DNA of 64,000 nt from Citrobacter koseri ATCC BAA-895 (GTDB lineage Bacteria > Pseudomonadota > Gammaproteobacteria > Enterobacterales > Enterobacteriaceae). The stretch is taken from assembly GCF_000018045.1 (NCBI RefSeq), contig NC_009792.1:744001-808000 (forward strand), given 5' to 3'. The notes under the pieces are model-generated. The model was not told the origin of the DNA and ran no database searches. It worked only from the letters and a program-made list of their open reading frames with translations. Each line of letters begins with the position of its first letter. Positions within the stretch are counted from its first letter, which is position 1. This document shows positions 8,787 through 18,136 of the stretch, piece after piece. A program made the position numbers and the translations under genes.

Positions 8787-10001
8787 TCAGGCGGAAACGC
8801 CAAATGTGACCTTGTCACTTAACGCAATCCGCATCACATCTTGTGCGATCATAAGCTCTTCATTGGTATTAATGACCGCCACTTTCACCACTGCGTTTTC
8901 TGCCTGAATAAACGTAGCGTTGCGCAGGTTTTTTTCCTCATCAATACTCAGCCCCAGGAAATGCAGATTATGGCAGACTGCCGCTCTGGCACGGGCGGAG
9001 TTTTCGCCGATTCCACCGGTAAAAATGAGCGCATCCAGACCGCCCATTTGCATGATATAGCTGCCGATTGTCGCGCGAATGCGCTCAGCAAATAGCGTAA
9101 GCGCAAGCGCCGCCCGGCGATTTCCGCCATCGGCGGCCTGCTCAACGTCGCGGTAATCATGCGAAACGCCGGAAATGCCCAGCAGCCCCGACTCATTGTT
9201 TAATAAATAATTAAGCTGCTGGGGCGTTTTCCCTTCACGTTCTGCAATCCAGGGCAGAATGGAGGGATCGATGTCTCCGCTACGGGTTCCCATCATCACG
9301 CCTGATTGCGGCGTAAATCCCATTGATGTATTGACGGATTGCCCCCCTTTGATAGCGCAAATGCTGCTGCCATTACCCAGATGGCAGCAAATAACGCGTA
9401 AGGCGCTGAGCGGGACGCCCAGTCTTTCAGCTAATGCTGTGCTGACATATTTATGGCTGGTACCGTGAAAACCATAGCGGCGAATACCCAGCTCGGTGTA
9501 ATAACGCCAGGGCAGAGGGTAAATATAGGCCGACTCGTCCAGCGTCTGATGAAAGGCGGTATCGAATACGGCCACAGAAGGCGTTGAGGGTAACAACTGG
9601 CGAAAAATATGAATACCGAGCGCGTTAACCGGGTTATGCAACGGGGCCAGTTCGGCAAGACGCTCAATTTGAGCGAGCGTTTCATCGGTCACGCGCGCCG
9701 AATCCTTAAAGAACTCTCCGCCGTGCGCCACGCGATGACCCACGCCGTCAATATCCTGTAAGGTATTAATGATGTGATGACTGAGGAGCTTATCCAGCAG
9801 CAGGGTAACGGATTCGCGGTGATCGGCGATGGGGGCCGTTTCCTGCCATTTTTGCGCGGATGTTTTCATTGTGACTCTGGCGTTCGCCATTCCGATACGT
9901 TCGATTAATCCCTGGCAGATCATTTCGCCCTGCGGCATTGCCAGCAACTGGAATTTTAGCGACGAGCTACCGGCGTTAATCGCCATTATTTTGTGAGACA
10001 T
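8787..10001 (-). CDS. pduW: Propionate kinase PduW
   Basis: An acetokinase-family enzyme of 404 residues that converts propionyl-phosphate plus ADP to propionate plus ATP, the ATP-yielding step of propanediol fermentation. Hallmarks are NAGSSSLKFQLL at the N-terminus, GHRVAHGGEFF, YGFHGTSHKY and GGIGENSARARA. Its start overlaps the end of pduV by 16 bases, so translation is probably coupled. It probably acts in the cytosol on propionyl-phosphate made by PduL. Confidence 0.96.
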   Translation of the reverse strand: MSHKIMAINAGSSSLKFQLLAMPQGEMICQGLIERIGMANARVTMKTSAQKWQETAPIADHRESVTLLLDKLLSHHIINTLQDIDGVGHRVAHGGEFFKDSARVTDETLAQIERLAELAPLHNPVNALGIHIFRQLLPSTPSVAVFDTAFHQTLDESAYIYPLPWRYYTELGIRRYGFHGTSHKYVSTALAERLGVPLSALRVICCHLGNGSSICAIKGGQSVNTSMGFTPQSGVMMGTRSGDIDPSILPWIAEREGKTPQQLNYLLNNESGLLGISGVSHDYRDVEQAADGGNRRAALALTLFAERIRATIGSYIMQMGGLDALIFTGGIGENSARARAAVCHNLHFLGLSIDEEKNLRNATFIQAENAVVKVAVINTNEELMIAQDVMRIALSDKVTFGVSA

Positions 10002-10438
10002 AAGGGTTCCTTAGCACTCAGAAAAACAAACATTTCATCAATCCCGGATTTCATCAGCGCGCTGGTGACAAAAATTTTCTGCGCGCCGGCTTGAATCAGC
10101 CAGTTTTCCACGCATGAGATACGTGACGAATCCGCCAAATCAGATTTGGTGACGATCCCGATAACGGGTCTGTTCATTGGGCCGGTAAAACCGGGGGAGA
10201 AGGGCGACCACGGCGCATCGGCATTAAGAACCAGCGCGATAATGTCGGCTTCACAGGCGCTTGCCAGCAGCGCGCTATACAGACAGCGGTTCTCCAGATA
10301 TTCGCCCGGCGTATCGATCGTGCCGGGCGACCAGACAATAGCCTGTGTTTTCTGGTAATGAAGCGCTTCGCCGTTCAGACTCTGTGTAAGAGAGGTTTTC
10401 CCGCACTGGCTGGGGCCGATTAACATAATGCGTTTCAT
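9986..10438 (-). CDS. pduV: Microcompartment-associated small GTPase-like protein PduV
   Basis: A P-loop protein of 150 residues related to EutP and Ras-like GTPases. The Walker A motif is GPSQCGKTS near the N-terminus, a G3-like DTPGEY follows, and TKSD stands for the G4 motif. In Salmonella PduV has been reported to associate with the outside of the microcompartment and its movement, but its catalytic role is unsettled. It sits between pduU (4-base gap) and pduW (16-base overlap). Confidence 0.93.
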   Translation of the reverse strand: MKRIMLIGPSQCGKTSLTQSLNGEALHYQKTQAIVWSPGTIDTPGEYLENRCLYSALLASACEADIIALVLNADAPWSPFSPGFTGPMNRPVIGIVTKSDLADSSRISCVENWLIQAGAQKIFVTSALMKSGIDEMFVFLSAKEPLCLTK

Positions 10439-10442
10439 GGCG

Positions 10443-10793
10443 TTATGTCCGGGTAATTGGGCAGGCGGTAAAACACATCATTTCTCCCAATGTTCTGGTC
10501 ACCTGATTTAACGCATACTCGACGGCTGATACATCGCCGGTCAGCACGACGGCCCCGGTGAAACGGTCAAGAAAACCAATCTCGACCGCGCCGGATTTGG
10601 TGGCGATATCGCAGGCAATAATCGAGGCTTCGCTGGGCGTAATGGTCAGGATCCCAATAGCGGACACCGCATCCGGCAGACCCAGTTTTTTAAAGAGATC
10701 TTTGCCTGGGTTAGCAATCAGATGCGCCAGCGTCACCTGTTTCCCGGGAACATACTCCTGAATCATGCGTTCCGTTGTCGGTTGCTTTTCCAT
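10443..10793 (-). CDS. pduU: Microcompartment shell protein PduU
   Basis: A circularly permuted BMC-domain hexameric shell protein of 116 residues; the family has a small beta-barrel over the pore made by N-terminal residues. The start MEKQPTTERMIQEY overlaps the pduT stop as TGATG. Another ATG three bases upstream and an in-frame ATG at 10817 also exist but are less likely, since Salmonella PduU is about 116 residues long. It is a minor shell component thought to bind PduV. Confidence 0.94.
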   Translation of the reverse strand: MEKQPTTERMIQEYVPGKQVTLAHLIANPGKDLFKKLGLPDAVSAIGILTITPSEASIIACDIATKSGAVEIGFLDRFTGAVVLTGDVSAVEYALNQVTRTLGEMMCFTACPITRT

Positions 10794-11347
10794 CATCCCT
10801 CCACGATCTGTCGCCACATGGCTTCATGCGGACGGGGGATCACGGCGCGGTAAACCAGCAGTCCTTTTTCGCCTGCGCTTTCACTGGCTACCGTAACGGC
10901 GTTGTTGACATCGGAGACATCGCCTGCCACCACCATGTAACATTTTCCGCCAATACCGAACGCCATATGGACACGCACCAGCGTCACGTTGGAGGCTTTA
11001 ACGGCGCGATCGGCGGCACTGATACAGGCTGCTACGCTCCAGGTTTCCACGATCCCTACGGCCTGACGTTGATCAACGCTGTTCAATCCGCTGACCGCAG
11101 GCAGCACGCTGGCATGAATATTCGGTAGCACCAGACTATCCACGAGCATGTCTGCGGCCAGCGATGTGCCCGTTTCGATGGCCTGCTGTACCGCACCGAC
11201 ATCGCCGCCCAGCATCAGTAAAAATTTACCCGGACAGATTGTTTTACTGACCAGTAAATTGACGCTGGCGCTTTTCAGCATGGCATCGCCTGCTTCCATT
11301 CCTTTAGCGATGCTGGTGAGTTCTAAAATACCTATAGCCTGAGACAT
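10793..11347 (-). CDS. pduT: Tandem-BMC shell protein PduT with Fe-S site
   Basis: A trimeric shell protein of 184 residues with two BMC domains (about 4-90 and 95-180). Cys38, in SKTICPGK, matches the residue known to ligate a [4Fe-4S] cluster at the trimer axis, which probably passes electrons across the shell to or from PduS. It begins with MSQAIGILELTSIAKG and lies 2 bases after pduS. Confidence 0.95.
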   Translation of the reverse strand: MSQAIGILELTSIAKGMEAGDAMLKSASVNLLVSKTICPGKFLLMLGGDVGAVQQAIETGTSLAADMLVDSLVLPNIHASVLPAVSGLNSVDQRQAVGIVETWSVAACISAADRAVKASNVTLVRVHMAFGIGGKCYMVVAGDVSDVNNAVTVASESAGEKGLLVYRAVIPRPHEAMWRQIVEG

Positions 11348-11349
11348 GG

Positions 11350-12705
11350 TTAACCTCTTACAACCGTGATGGCGTGTTCAGTAATGTCGCTGACAATGCC
11401 GTCAATACTGGCGTGAACGGGAGCGCCTAACGCGCCAGATGGCATATCGGCGACACACTGTCCACGGACAACGCGTTCACCTTTTTGCACGCAGGGAACG
11501 GCGCTGGCGCCAATATGCTGACGCAAGAGCAGCGTCGTTTTGTCTGTTGAAGGGGCGACGTCCGTTAGCGGCGCGTCGTGATACCAGTCGCTGAGCCCCA
11601 GTTTGGTAATTAATCGTTTAATCGGCACCAGCCGATATTTCGCCATTTCATCGGCGGGATTCAGCGGGCCTTCGTAACGGAGGTTTTGCGCCCGTAGCTC
11701 ACGTTTCAGCATGCGGTTAATGCGCATGGGGGAGATCCCCACCGGGCATGCCACGCTTTCGCAAACATTGCATTCTGAACACGTCAGCGCGCTAAGCAGG
11801 AGTTGCGGTGTCGCGGCCTGTTGATAGTTCACCGCGCGTACCAGCAAATGGGGAGATAACTCATGGCCGATCAAATGCCTGGGGCATAAATCAGTACATA
11901 ACCGGCATTGCTCGCAAACGGTTTTTGCAACAGACAAAACGGTGCGTTCATCCTGCATTCGCCGCTGAATCAAGGGATGGTTTTTTGGTAACACCAGCAG
12001 GCCGCCGGTGGTCTTTGTCACCGGTGAATCCAGCGATGTCACCAGGCTTCCCATCATGGGGCCGCCGTTAATCAATCCGGGGTCATCAACGGTGGCGCCG
12101 CCTGCAAGTGCTAAAACGTCGCGTAAAGACATACCGACAGGAACGGTGACGGTCAGCGGCCTCGCAACCGCGCCGTTAACGGTAAGAGTGCGGCGCGTTA
12201 CGGGATACTGTTGTTCTACCGCACGGGCGATATTCAGTACGGTCTGAACATTATTGACCACCACGCCGACGCTCACTGGCAACGCCGCAGGCGGAACGCG
12301 TCGGCCTGTCGCCATCCAGATGGTCAGCACTTCGTCCCCGGCCGGGTAGACATCCGGTAAAATATGCAGCCTTATACTGGAAGGTAGCAGGGGGGTTAAT
12401 GCCTCAATCGCATCGCGGTATTTTTCTTTTAACGCAATAATCCCCTCGCGTGCGCCGGTTGCCTTCATGGCGTACTGCACGCCGCGAATCAGGCGCGCGG
12501 GCTGCTGCGCCATTAATTGCTGATCAACCTTGAGCATCGGTTCACATTCAGCAGCATTAACCAAAAAGATCTCAACCTGCGCCTGTAGTTTGACGTGGGC
12601 GGGAAAACCCGCTCCCCCGGCGCCAACCACGCCCGCAGCACGTACTCGATCGCGTATGGTTTGCGCATCATAGCTATCCTGTTCAATGGCGCTGACAGTA
12701 TTCAT
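11350..12705 (-). CDS. pduS: Cobalamin reductase PduS (RnfC-like flavo-Fe-S protein)
   Basis: A 451-residue reductase that reduces cob(III)alamin to cob(II)alamin/cob(I)alamin for PduO inside the microcompartment. The N-terminal glycine-rich segment GVVGAGGAGFPAHVK fits the FMN/NADH-binding part of RnfC-like proteins. Two ferredoxin-like cysteine clusters follow, CEQCRLCTDLCP and CSECNVCESVACP, for two [4Fe-4S] centres. The C-terminus resembles a biotinyl/lipoyl-like barrel. Its start overlaps the pduQ stop by 4 bases. Confidence 0.94.
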   Translation of the reverse strand: MNTVSAIEQDSYDAQTIRDRVRAAGVVGAGGAGFPAHVKLQAQVEIFLVNAAECEPMLKVDQQLMAQQPARLIRGVQYAMKATGAREGIIALKEKYRDAIEALTPLLPSSIRLHILPDVYPAGDEVLTIWMATGRRVPPAALPVSVGVVVNNVQTVLNIARAVEQQYPVTRRTLTVNGAVARPLTVTVPVGMSLRDVLALAGGATVDDPGLINGGPMMGSLVTSLDSPVTKTTGGLLVLPKNHPLIQRRMQDERTVLSVAKTVCEQCRLCTDLCPRHLIGHELSPHLLVRAVNYQQAATPQLLLSALTCSECNVCESVACPVGISPMRINRMLKRELRAQNLRYEGPLNPADEMAKYRLVPIKRLITKLGLSDWYHDAPLTDVAPSTDKTTLLLRQHIGASAVPCVQKGERVVRGQCVADMPSGALGAPVHASIDGIVSDITEHAITVVRG

Positions 12706-13814
12706 GACAACGCCTCAAGAAGTTCCCGGATCGCGCTGGCATCGGCGGTACGCGGGTTGGTTCTTAACGTCACATCAGCCAGCGCCGCCTGAACCATGAC
12801 CGGGATTCGTTGTGAATACGCCTGTCGTCCCTCTTTAAGCGCCTGGGCGAATGAAGGAATCGCACACTGCGTTTTGAGCTGCTCAATCTGATGAATCAGC
12901 GCATTGAGGCATGACGTCTCGTTTGCGCTGGCGGGGCAGAGTTGACAGGCTTTCGCGAGTCTTGCGTATCGTTTTGCCGCCCGAGGATCGTGGGCGTTAA
13001 AGCGGATGACCGATGTCAGCAGCAGTGCATTGGCAAGCCCGTGCGGCAGATGAAACTGGCCGCCTAACTGATGGGCAATAGCATGGTTCAGCCCCAGTCC
13101 AGCCTGACTAAACGCCATTCCCGCCAGCGTTGAGGCGTTGTGCATCTTCCCACGGGTAGCCAGACAATCCCCTTTCCTGACCGCAACGGGCAGATACTGA
13201 AAGACGATTTGCGCGGCTTTTTCCGCCAGTGCGTCAGTGAAGTCGCTGGCGTGCGGAGACACATATGCTTCAAGCGCATGCGTCAGGACGTCCATCCCCG
13301 TGTTGGCGGTAATATTTGCCGGAACGGTGACAACCAGCGTCGGGTCGAGAATAGCCATATCTGGATACAACGCTTTATTAAATAACGGATATTTAATGCC
13401 CTTTTCTGGATCGCTAATGACGCATGCGCTGGTGACTTCGGAACCGGTGCCGCTGGTGGTGGGAATTGCAACACAGGTTTCAATTTCGATGCCGAACTGA
13501 CGGCTGAACCAGACGATGGCTTTTGCCGCGTCGAGCGCCGATCCCCCGCCAAAGCCGATGACCACATCCGGTCGCAGGGCATGCATTTGCGCAATACCTT
13601 GCACTACCGTACCGATGGTAGGGTCCGGGGTGATGTCGCTGAATATGCTGATGCGATTATCCGTTGGAAGGGCGTCGCGCAGCGTATTGATCAGCGGTGA
13701 TTGCGCCAGAAATCCATCACAGATAATCCAGATATGACGGTTTGTAAAACGCGTCAGCACATCCAGACTTCCTCTGCCACTGTACAATCGGGTTGGTAGT
13801 GAAAACGTATTCAT
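12702..13814 (-). CDS. pduQ: 1-propanol dehydrogenase PduQ (iron-dependent ADH)
   Basis: A type III, iron-dependent alcohol dehydrogenase of 370 residues that reduces propionaldehyde to 1-propanol and regenerates NAD+ within the microcompartment for PduP. The nucleotide-binding GFGGGSALDAAK and the metal-ligand region LNHAIAHQLGGQFHLPHG with its histidines are intact. It lies between pduP (10-base gap) and pduS (4-base overlap). Confidence 0.95.
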   Translation of the reverse strand: MNTFSLPTRLYSGRGSLDVLTRFTNRHIWIICDGFLAQSPLINTLRDALPTDNRISIFSDITPDPTIGTVVQGIAQMHALRPDVVIGFGGGSALDAAKAIVWFSRQFGIEIETCVAIPTTSGTGSEVTSACVISDPEKGIKYPLFNKALYPDMAILDPTLVVTVPANITANTGMDVLTHALEAYVSPHASDFTDALAEKAAQIVFQYLPVAVRKGDCLATRGKMHNASTLAGMAFSQAGLGLNHAIAHQLGGQFHLPHGLANALLLTSVIRFNAHDPRAAKRYARLAKACQLCPASANETSCLNALIHQIEQLKTQCAIPSFAQALKEGRQAYSQRIPVMVQAALADVTLRTNPRTADASAIRELLEALS

Positions 13815-13824
13815 AACGACCTCA

Positions 13825-15210
13825 TTAGCGAATTGAAAAGCCGTTGGTCAGTACGCAGCGACGGGAACGGGCAAATGTGCGTGCTGAGGTTGTCCCTTCG
13901 CCGGTCGGGGTGGCGATGGTAAAGGTGGTAAACCCTTCGCCGCCAACGCCGATACCGGCATAGGAAGGGCCGTTTTTCACAAAAATAGAGGTCTGTAAGG
14001 TGCGCGCCGCCAGATTCAGGCGAGAGACATTCTGCGAGTGCATAATGGCGGTATGGTGCAGGCCTTCTTCAACTTTCAGCGCCAGTGCCAGCGCGCTGTC
14101 GAAATTATCGACCTTCACGACGGGTAGCATTGGCATCAACTGTTCGCTGGTTACCCACGGATCGTCGGCACTGACGATACCGATAAGCAAACGCGGCGGT
14201 TTTGCGGGAACGGCAATACCGGCGGCTTCCAGCATGGCGGCAGGGCTTTTCCCGACCAGTTTTTTATTCGCGTGACCTTCCGGGAGGCAGACGGCGCGTA
14301 ATTTATCGATATCCGCAGCGTTTAACAGCAATGCGCCGAAAGCCTGCATTTGCTGAACCAGGCGCTCAGCGACGCTCTCTACGACAATCAGACTTTTTTC
14401 TGCGATACAGGGCAGGTTGTAATCGAACGCTGCGCCGTTGATGATATCTTCGGCCGCTTTGACGATATCGGCGGTCTCATCAACGATGCAGGGCGGATTG
14501 CCCGCCCCGGCGCCAATGACCTTTTTACCGCTTTTCATTCCCATCGCAACAATGCCGGGGCCGCCAGTAATAGCCAGCACCGCAATATTGGGATGCGCCA
14601 TCATTTGCTGAGTTGCCTCAAAGGTCGGTTCTGCGACAGTGACGACCAGATTACGGATGCCGCAGCAGCGGAAGGCGATATCTTCGATCATGCCGATCAA
14701 TTTGAGTGAGACGTTCTTCGCGCCAGGATGCGGGCTGAAATAAACGCTGTTGCCCGCAGCCAGCATACTGATGCTGTTGTTAATAATGGTTTCGGTAGGG
14801 TTGGTGCTGGGCGCGACGGAACCAATGACGCCGAACGGTGAATATTCAAACAGCACCATGCCGCCATCGCCGGTGAGGGCCGTGGTTGTCAAATCCTCAA
14901 TGCCTGGCGTGTTATCCAGCGCGGCTTTGTTTTTAAGAAATTTATCTTCTTTGTTTCCCATCCCCGTTTCCGCTGCGCTCTCCGCCGCCAGCGTGGCAAG
15001 ATGCGGCGTAAGCTCCTGGCGCAGGGCGCTGATAATGGCGCTGCGCGTTTTGAGCGGACACTGCTGATAACGTAAGAAAGCCTGGTGCGCCGCGTCTATC
15101 GCTTCGCCGACGGACTGAAAAATACCGTGTCCTTGCGTTTCGGCCTGCGCAGGCGCCAACTGTTCGCTTAAAATATTACGGATGAGGGTTTCCAGTTCAG
15201 AAGTATTCAT
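13825..15210 (-). CDS. pduP: CoA-acylating propionaldehyde dehydrogenase PduP
   Basis: This aldehyde dehydrogenase-superfamily enzyme of 461 residues makes propionyl-CoA from propionaldehyde, CoA and NAD+. The N-terminal 18 residues (MNTSELETLIRNILSEQL) form the amphipathic helix known to target PduP into the microcompartment. The catalytic cysteine is in NLPCIAEKSLIVVES, and FDYN precedes it as in the acylating subfamily. Its start overlaps the pduO stop by 4 bases. Confidence 0.96.
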   Translation of the reverse strand: MNTSELETLIRNILSEQLAPAQAETQGHGIFQSVGEAIDAAHQAFLRYQQCPLKTRSAIISALRQELTPHLATLAAESAAETGMGNKEDKFLKNKAALDNTPGIEDLTTTALTGDGGMVLFEYSPFGVIGSVAPSTNPTETIINNSISMLAAGNSVYFSPHPGAKNVSLKLIGMIEDIAFRCCGIRNLVVTVAEPTFEATQQMMAHPNIAVLAITGGPGIVAMGMKSGKKVIGAGAGNPPCIVDETADIVKAAEDIINGAAFDYNLPCIAEKSLIVVESVAERLVQQMQAFGALLLNAADIDKLRAVCLPEGHANKKLVGKSPAAMLEAAGIAVPAKPPRLLIGIVSADDPWVTSEQLMPMLPVVKVDNFDSALALALKVEEGLHHTAIMHSQNVSRLNLAARTLQTSIFVKNGPSYAGIGVGGEGFTTFTIATPTGEGTTSARTFARSRRCVLTNGFSIR

Positions 15211-16214
15211 TGATGTGTTCTCACGTTAATTGCCGCAATGGCGGCTTGTGCAATATCCATGTCCTGTTCAACGCTCCCGCCGCTGATGCCAAGACCCCCA
15301 ATGAGCAGACCATCACGCCATAACGCGAATCCGCCGCCAAAAGTGACGACTTTCCCCTGCATATGGCTTTCCAGACCGTAGAGCGAAGCGCCCGGCTGAA
15401 CGGCGCAAGCCAGTTCGTGGGTGGCTGTTTTCATGGCGACGGCGGTCCAGGCTTTTTTCGGCGCCAGTTCACTGCTCACCAGCAGAGCGTCCGGCATACG
15501 CCAGGTCACGGTTTCGGTGCCGTTGGCATCCACAATGCTGACGACCACAGGAACCTGAAGCGCCTCCGCCCGCGCCACCGCTGAACGAGTTAACTGATGA
15601 AGCTCGTGAAAAGAGAGGGCCATAGAGGACTCCTTGACGACAGAGGCCGGGTTTGAGGCCAGGTAGCGCTCAGTGACCTCCCGAATGATGTTGTTCTGAT
15701 GAGCGTCATGATCTTCGGCGCGCGCCAGCGCATACAGGCAATCAGATAAGCGGTTGATGTAGCGCATCAGGACGTGCCTGACGCTGGCGGTTGCCGACAG
15801 CTCGACCAGACGTCTTTCAGCCCGGCGGGAAAGCGTGCGGGCAAAGTGCAGGCGACTCGCGGCTTCGCAACGGCCAGGTAAAATAAAACTGTGTAAAGGC
15901 GTAACGCGTCCCATCGCGGTATCAATAGCCGCTTCAAGCGCGGCAATATCTTCCGCGCTGATATAGCGCTGCTCCGGCGACGGCTGCTCGCTTTCGCTGG
16001 CGAGTTCGGCGCTAAACCAGAATATCTGCATCTGAATAGATTCGAGCAACGTGCGGTGTTGCGCGCTGGTTGTGGCGCAAACGCATAAACTTAGCGCTGC
16101 ATTGAGTTCATCCAGCGTGCCGTAGGTTTCGACGCGTGGATGCGTTTTACTGACCCGTTGGCCGGTAAATAAGGCCGTAGTGCCGGAATCTCCTGTTCGG
16201 GTATAAATCGCCAT
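15207..16214 (-). CDS. pduO: Corrinoid adenosyltransferase PduO (two-domain)
   Basis: A 335-residue protein. The N-terminal domain (1 to about 190) is the ATP:cob(I)alamin adenosyltransferase, with TRTGDSGTTALFTG binding ATP and RRAERRLVEL in the active-site region. The C-terminal domain (about 200-335) is the GlcG/HbpS-like PduOC domain that binds haem in characterised members. It makes coenzyme B12 for PduCDE together with PduS. Two adjacent ATGs exist; 16214 has better spacing from GGAG than 16217. Confidence 0.95.
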   Translation of the reverse strand: MAIYTRTGDSGTTALFTGQRVSKTHPRVETYGTLDELNAALSLCVCATTSAQHRTLLESIQMQIFWFSAELASESEQPSPEQRYISAEDIAALEAAIDTAMGRVTPLHSFILPGRCEAASRLHFARTLSRRAERRLVELSATASVRHVLMRYINRLSDCLYALARAEDHDAHQNNIIREVTERYLASNPASVVKESSMALSFHELHQLTRSAVARAEALQVPVVVSIVDANGTETVTWRMPDALLVSSELAPKKAWTAVAMKTATHELACAVQPGASLYGLESHMQGKVVTFGGGFALWRDGLLIGGLGISGGSVEQDMDIAQAAIAAINVRTHQ

Positions 16215-16224
16215 CATCCGCTCC

Positions 16225-16500
16225 TTAATGAGAAAGCGTGTCTACGATGCCGACAATGGCCAGATCGATGGCCTCGTTCGGGCTGGAAAAAACATGTCTG
16301 GCGCTGGAGCCGCTGCTGAGTAAAACCAGTTCACCCACGCCAGCGCCGACGGAATCGACGGCAACCTCATCTCCGGTAATAGGCGAGTCGGGAAGCTCTC
16401 CATCGGCACTTACCCGACGTACCAGCAAAAGTTTTTTCCCAACCAGAGAGGGCGATTTTTGCGTGGATACCACCGCGCCTGTGACTCGTGCCAGATGCAT
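16225..16500 (-). CDS. pduN: Microcompartment vertex protein PduN (EutN/CcmL family)
   Basis: A small beta-barrel protein of 91 residues forming pentamers that cap the vertices of the shell. MHLARVTGAVVSTQKSPSLVGKKLLLV is the family signature region (given here only as the N-terminal 27 residues, start MHLARVTGAV), and DSVGAGVGELVLL the second conserved segment. It is needed in few copies for shell closure and lies 3 bases after pduM. Confidence 0.95.
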   Translation of the reverse strand: MHLARVTGAVVSTQKSPSLVGKKLLLVRRVSADGELPDSPITGDEVAVDSVGAGVGELVLLSSGSSARHVFSSPNEAIDLAIVGIVDTLSH

Positions 16501-16503
16501 GGT

Positions 16504-16995
16504 TCACTCCTGCTTAATAAGTTGAATATTACGCGCGCTGGCGGCTTCACGGGCCAGAGCGGTGACGACACAGCGACGACGCAGCACCAGTAATTGCCCC
16601 GCGAGTAGGGCGACGTCGGCGTAACTCAAAAGAGTGGTCGGATGCAGGCAGATTGTTTGCCCTCGTTCATCGACCAGCCTGATGGGCAGACGCGCCAGCT
16701 TTTTCACCGGCAGCGACGGCAACAGGCGATGGTGCAGGGATATCTGTAGACGAATACCTGATGCCAGTGCGTCATGGATTTTCTTCGCTACAGGGTCGTC
16801 AGCATCCTGCTCTGCGATATACGTCAGCGAAGGCAGGTCCGCCTGCACAATATGCAGCGCCGCATACTGACAAAACAGCGCGCGGGAATCGGCCTCCCGC
16901 AGTTGCGAAATACTGAGCGTGGCCGTGCTTTCCGCCCGACGCTGCAAGCGGGAGATGACCTCCTCAATAATGCGCTGCAACATCTCGCCGTTCAT
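16504..16995 (-). CDS. pduM: Microcompartment protein PduM
   Basis: A 163-residue protein needed for proper microcompartment assembly in Salmonella; its biochemical role is still unclear. The N-terminus MNGEMLQRIIEEVISRLQRR is an amphipathic helix of the same style as the encapsulation peptides of PduP, PduD and PduL, so it is probably a luminal or shell-lining protein (inference). It overlaps pduL by 4 bases. Confidence 0.92.
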   Translation of the reverse strand: MNGEMLQRIIEEVISRLQRRAESTATLSISQLREADSRALFCQYAALHIVQADLPSLTYIAEQDADDPVAKKIHDALASGIRLQISLHHRLLPSLPVKKLARLPIRLVDERGQTICLHPTTLLSYADVALLAGQLLVLRRRCVVTALAREAASARNIQLIKQE

Positions 16996-17624
16996 CGCGG
17001 TGTAACCAGAGTGGCAAACGCGTCCGGGCTGTCGGCGCCTGCGGCATTGGCTTCGTCTGTGTCGATGTGCATTTCAAGACGCATATCCGCAGAGACGCGA
17101 ATCGCGACGTTGTCGAAAATCAGCCTGCGCGCATTGCCTTCAATAGCGACAGAAACTTTATCGCCATGCGCAACGCGAAATATCAACGCATCAAGCGGCG
17201 ACATATGAATGTGGCGTTGGGCGACAATCACGCCGGATGCGAGATCCAGCTCGGCGAAGGGGCTGACAAGACGAATGCCTGGCGTTCCTTTAAGGTCTCC
17301 CGACATGCGCAGCGGCGCAGCGATGCCCAATGTTCTGGCATCGGTGCGGGAAATCTCAACCTGGCTGGTACGGCGAAGGGGGCCGAGCAGGCGCACATTC
17401 TTTAACTGACCTTTAGGGCCAATAAGCGTGACGGTCTGGTCGGCCGCATATTGCCCTGGCTGGAGCAGCGCTTTTTTCTCGCTGATTGGCTGACCAGGGA
17501 AAAGCCGGGCATAGTCTTCAGCGCTAAGATGGATATGACGGTTGGAAACACCCAGAGGAATAGGGCGCTCACGCATTTCATCCAGCACTTTGCTGACGGT
17601 TGTTTCCAGAAGCTGTTTATCCAT
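16992..17624 (-). CDS. pduL: Phosphate propanoyltransferase PduL
   Basis: A 210-residue phosphotransacylase, unrelated to Pta, that converts propionyl-CoA and phosphate to propionyl-phosphate and recycles CoA inside the microcompartment. Two PduL beta-barrel domains are visible, with the zinc-binding histidines in GVSNRHIHLS and in AQRHIHMSPLDA. Residues 1-20 form the encapsulation helix. The product goes to PduW for ATP formation. Confidence 0.96.
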   Translation of the reverse strand: MDKQLLETTVSKVLDEMRERPIPLGVSNRHIHLSAEDYARLFPGQPISEKKALLQPGQYAADQTVTLIGPKGQLKNVRLLGPLRRTSQVEISRTDARTLGIAAPLRMSGDLKGTPGIRLVSPFAELDLASGVIVAQRHIHMSPLDALIFRVAHGDKVSVAIEGNARRLIFDNVAIRVSADMRLEMHIDTDEANAAGADSPDAFATLVTPR

Positions 17625-17635
17625 TACGCTTTACC

Positions 17636-18112
17636 TCACTTACCTGAATGCAGGCAGAGTGACCGGGGCTCGCCTTTTTGCCGTTTACAGGCAGGGTCAA
17701 GACAGAGATTGCAACTGACCATTCCGGTTTCGGGTTCTGCTTCCGGTACTGACTCTTCTACAACTACGACGTCAGGTTCAGATTCAGGTTCTATTTCAGG
17801 TTCTGTTTCAGGTTCCGGGGCTGGCATGGGCGCGGGCGGAATAAGCGTCGCGCGGGAAAGAATCCCCTCCCCAGGCCTGGCGATAACTTTATGGGCGATC
17901 AGCCCCTGCTGCTGATCGGCAAAACTGGCACCGGTGATGATGGCGGACTGCACGGAGGCCACATCACCGGTGATTTTGATCACCGTCCAGCCAGAACCGT
18001 TGGTTCTCTCAAGCCCCACCAGCGTGATGGAAGCGGCTTTCGCCATGACATCCGCGCAACTGATGGCTAATGCCAGACCACTAACTTCAAGTAATCCCAG
18101 TGATTGCTTCAC
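17636..18112 (-). CDS. pduK: Microcompartment shell protein PduK with acidic-proline linker
   Basis: A BMC domain (about 1-90) is followed by a Pro/Glu-rich linker and a C-terminal Cys-rich tail, SCNLCLDPACKRQKGEPRSLC, of 158 residues in all. The spacing C-x2-C-x4-C-x10-C suggests a metal or Fe-S site, as proposed for PduK. The linker is encoded by a 12-bp tandem repeat (17772-17819) giving EPET/EPEI/EPES/EPDV units. It is a minor shell protein located next to pduJ. Confidence 0.93.
   Translation of the reverse strand: MKQSLGLLEVSGLALAISCADVMAKAASITLVGLERTNGSGWTVIKITGDVASVQSAIITGASFADQQQGLIAHKVIARPGEGILSRATLIPPAPMPAPEPETEPEIEPESEPDVVVVEESVPEAEPETGMVSCNLCLDPACKRQKGEPRSLCLHSGK
17772..17819 (-). 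repeat. 12-bp tandem repeat within pduK
   Basis: Four consecutive 12-bp units start at 17772, 17784, 17796 and 17808, all beginning TCAGGTTC on the plus strand. They encode repeated Glu-Pro-acidic tetrads in the PduK linker. The in-frame unit length means copy number could change without breaking the gene. Confidence 0.8.
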
Positions 18113-18136
18113 GCTGTGCTCCTTGGTTGCGGCCGT

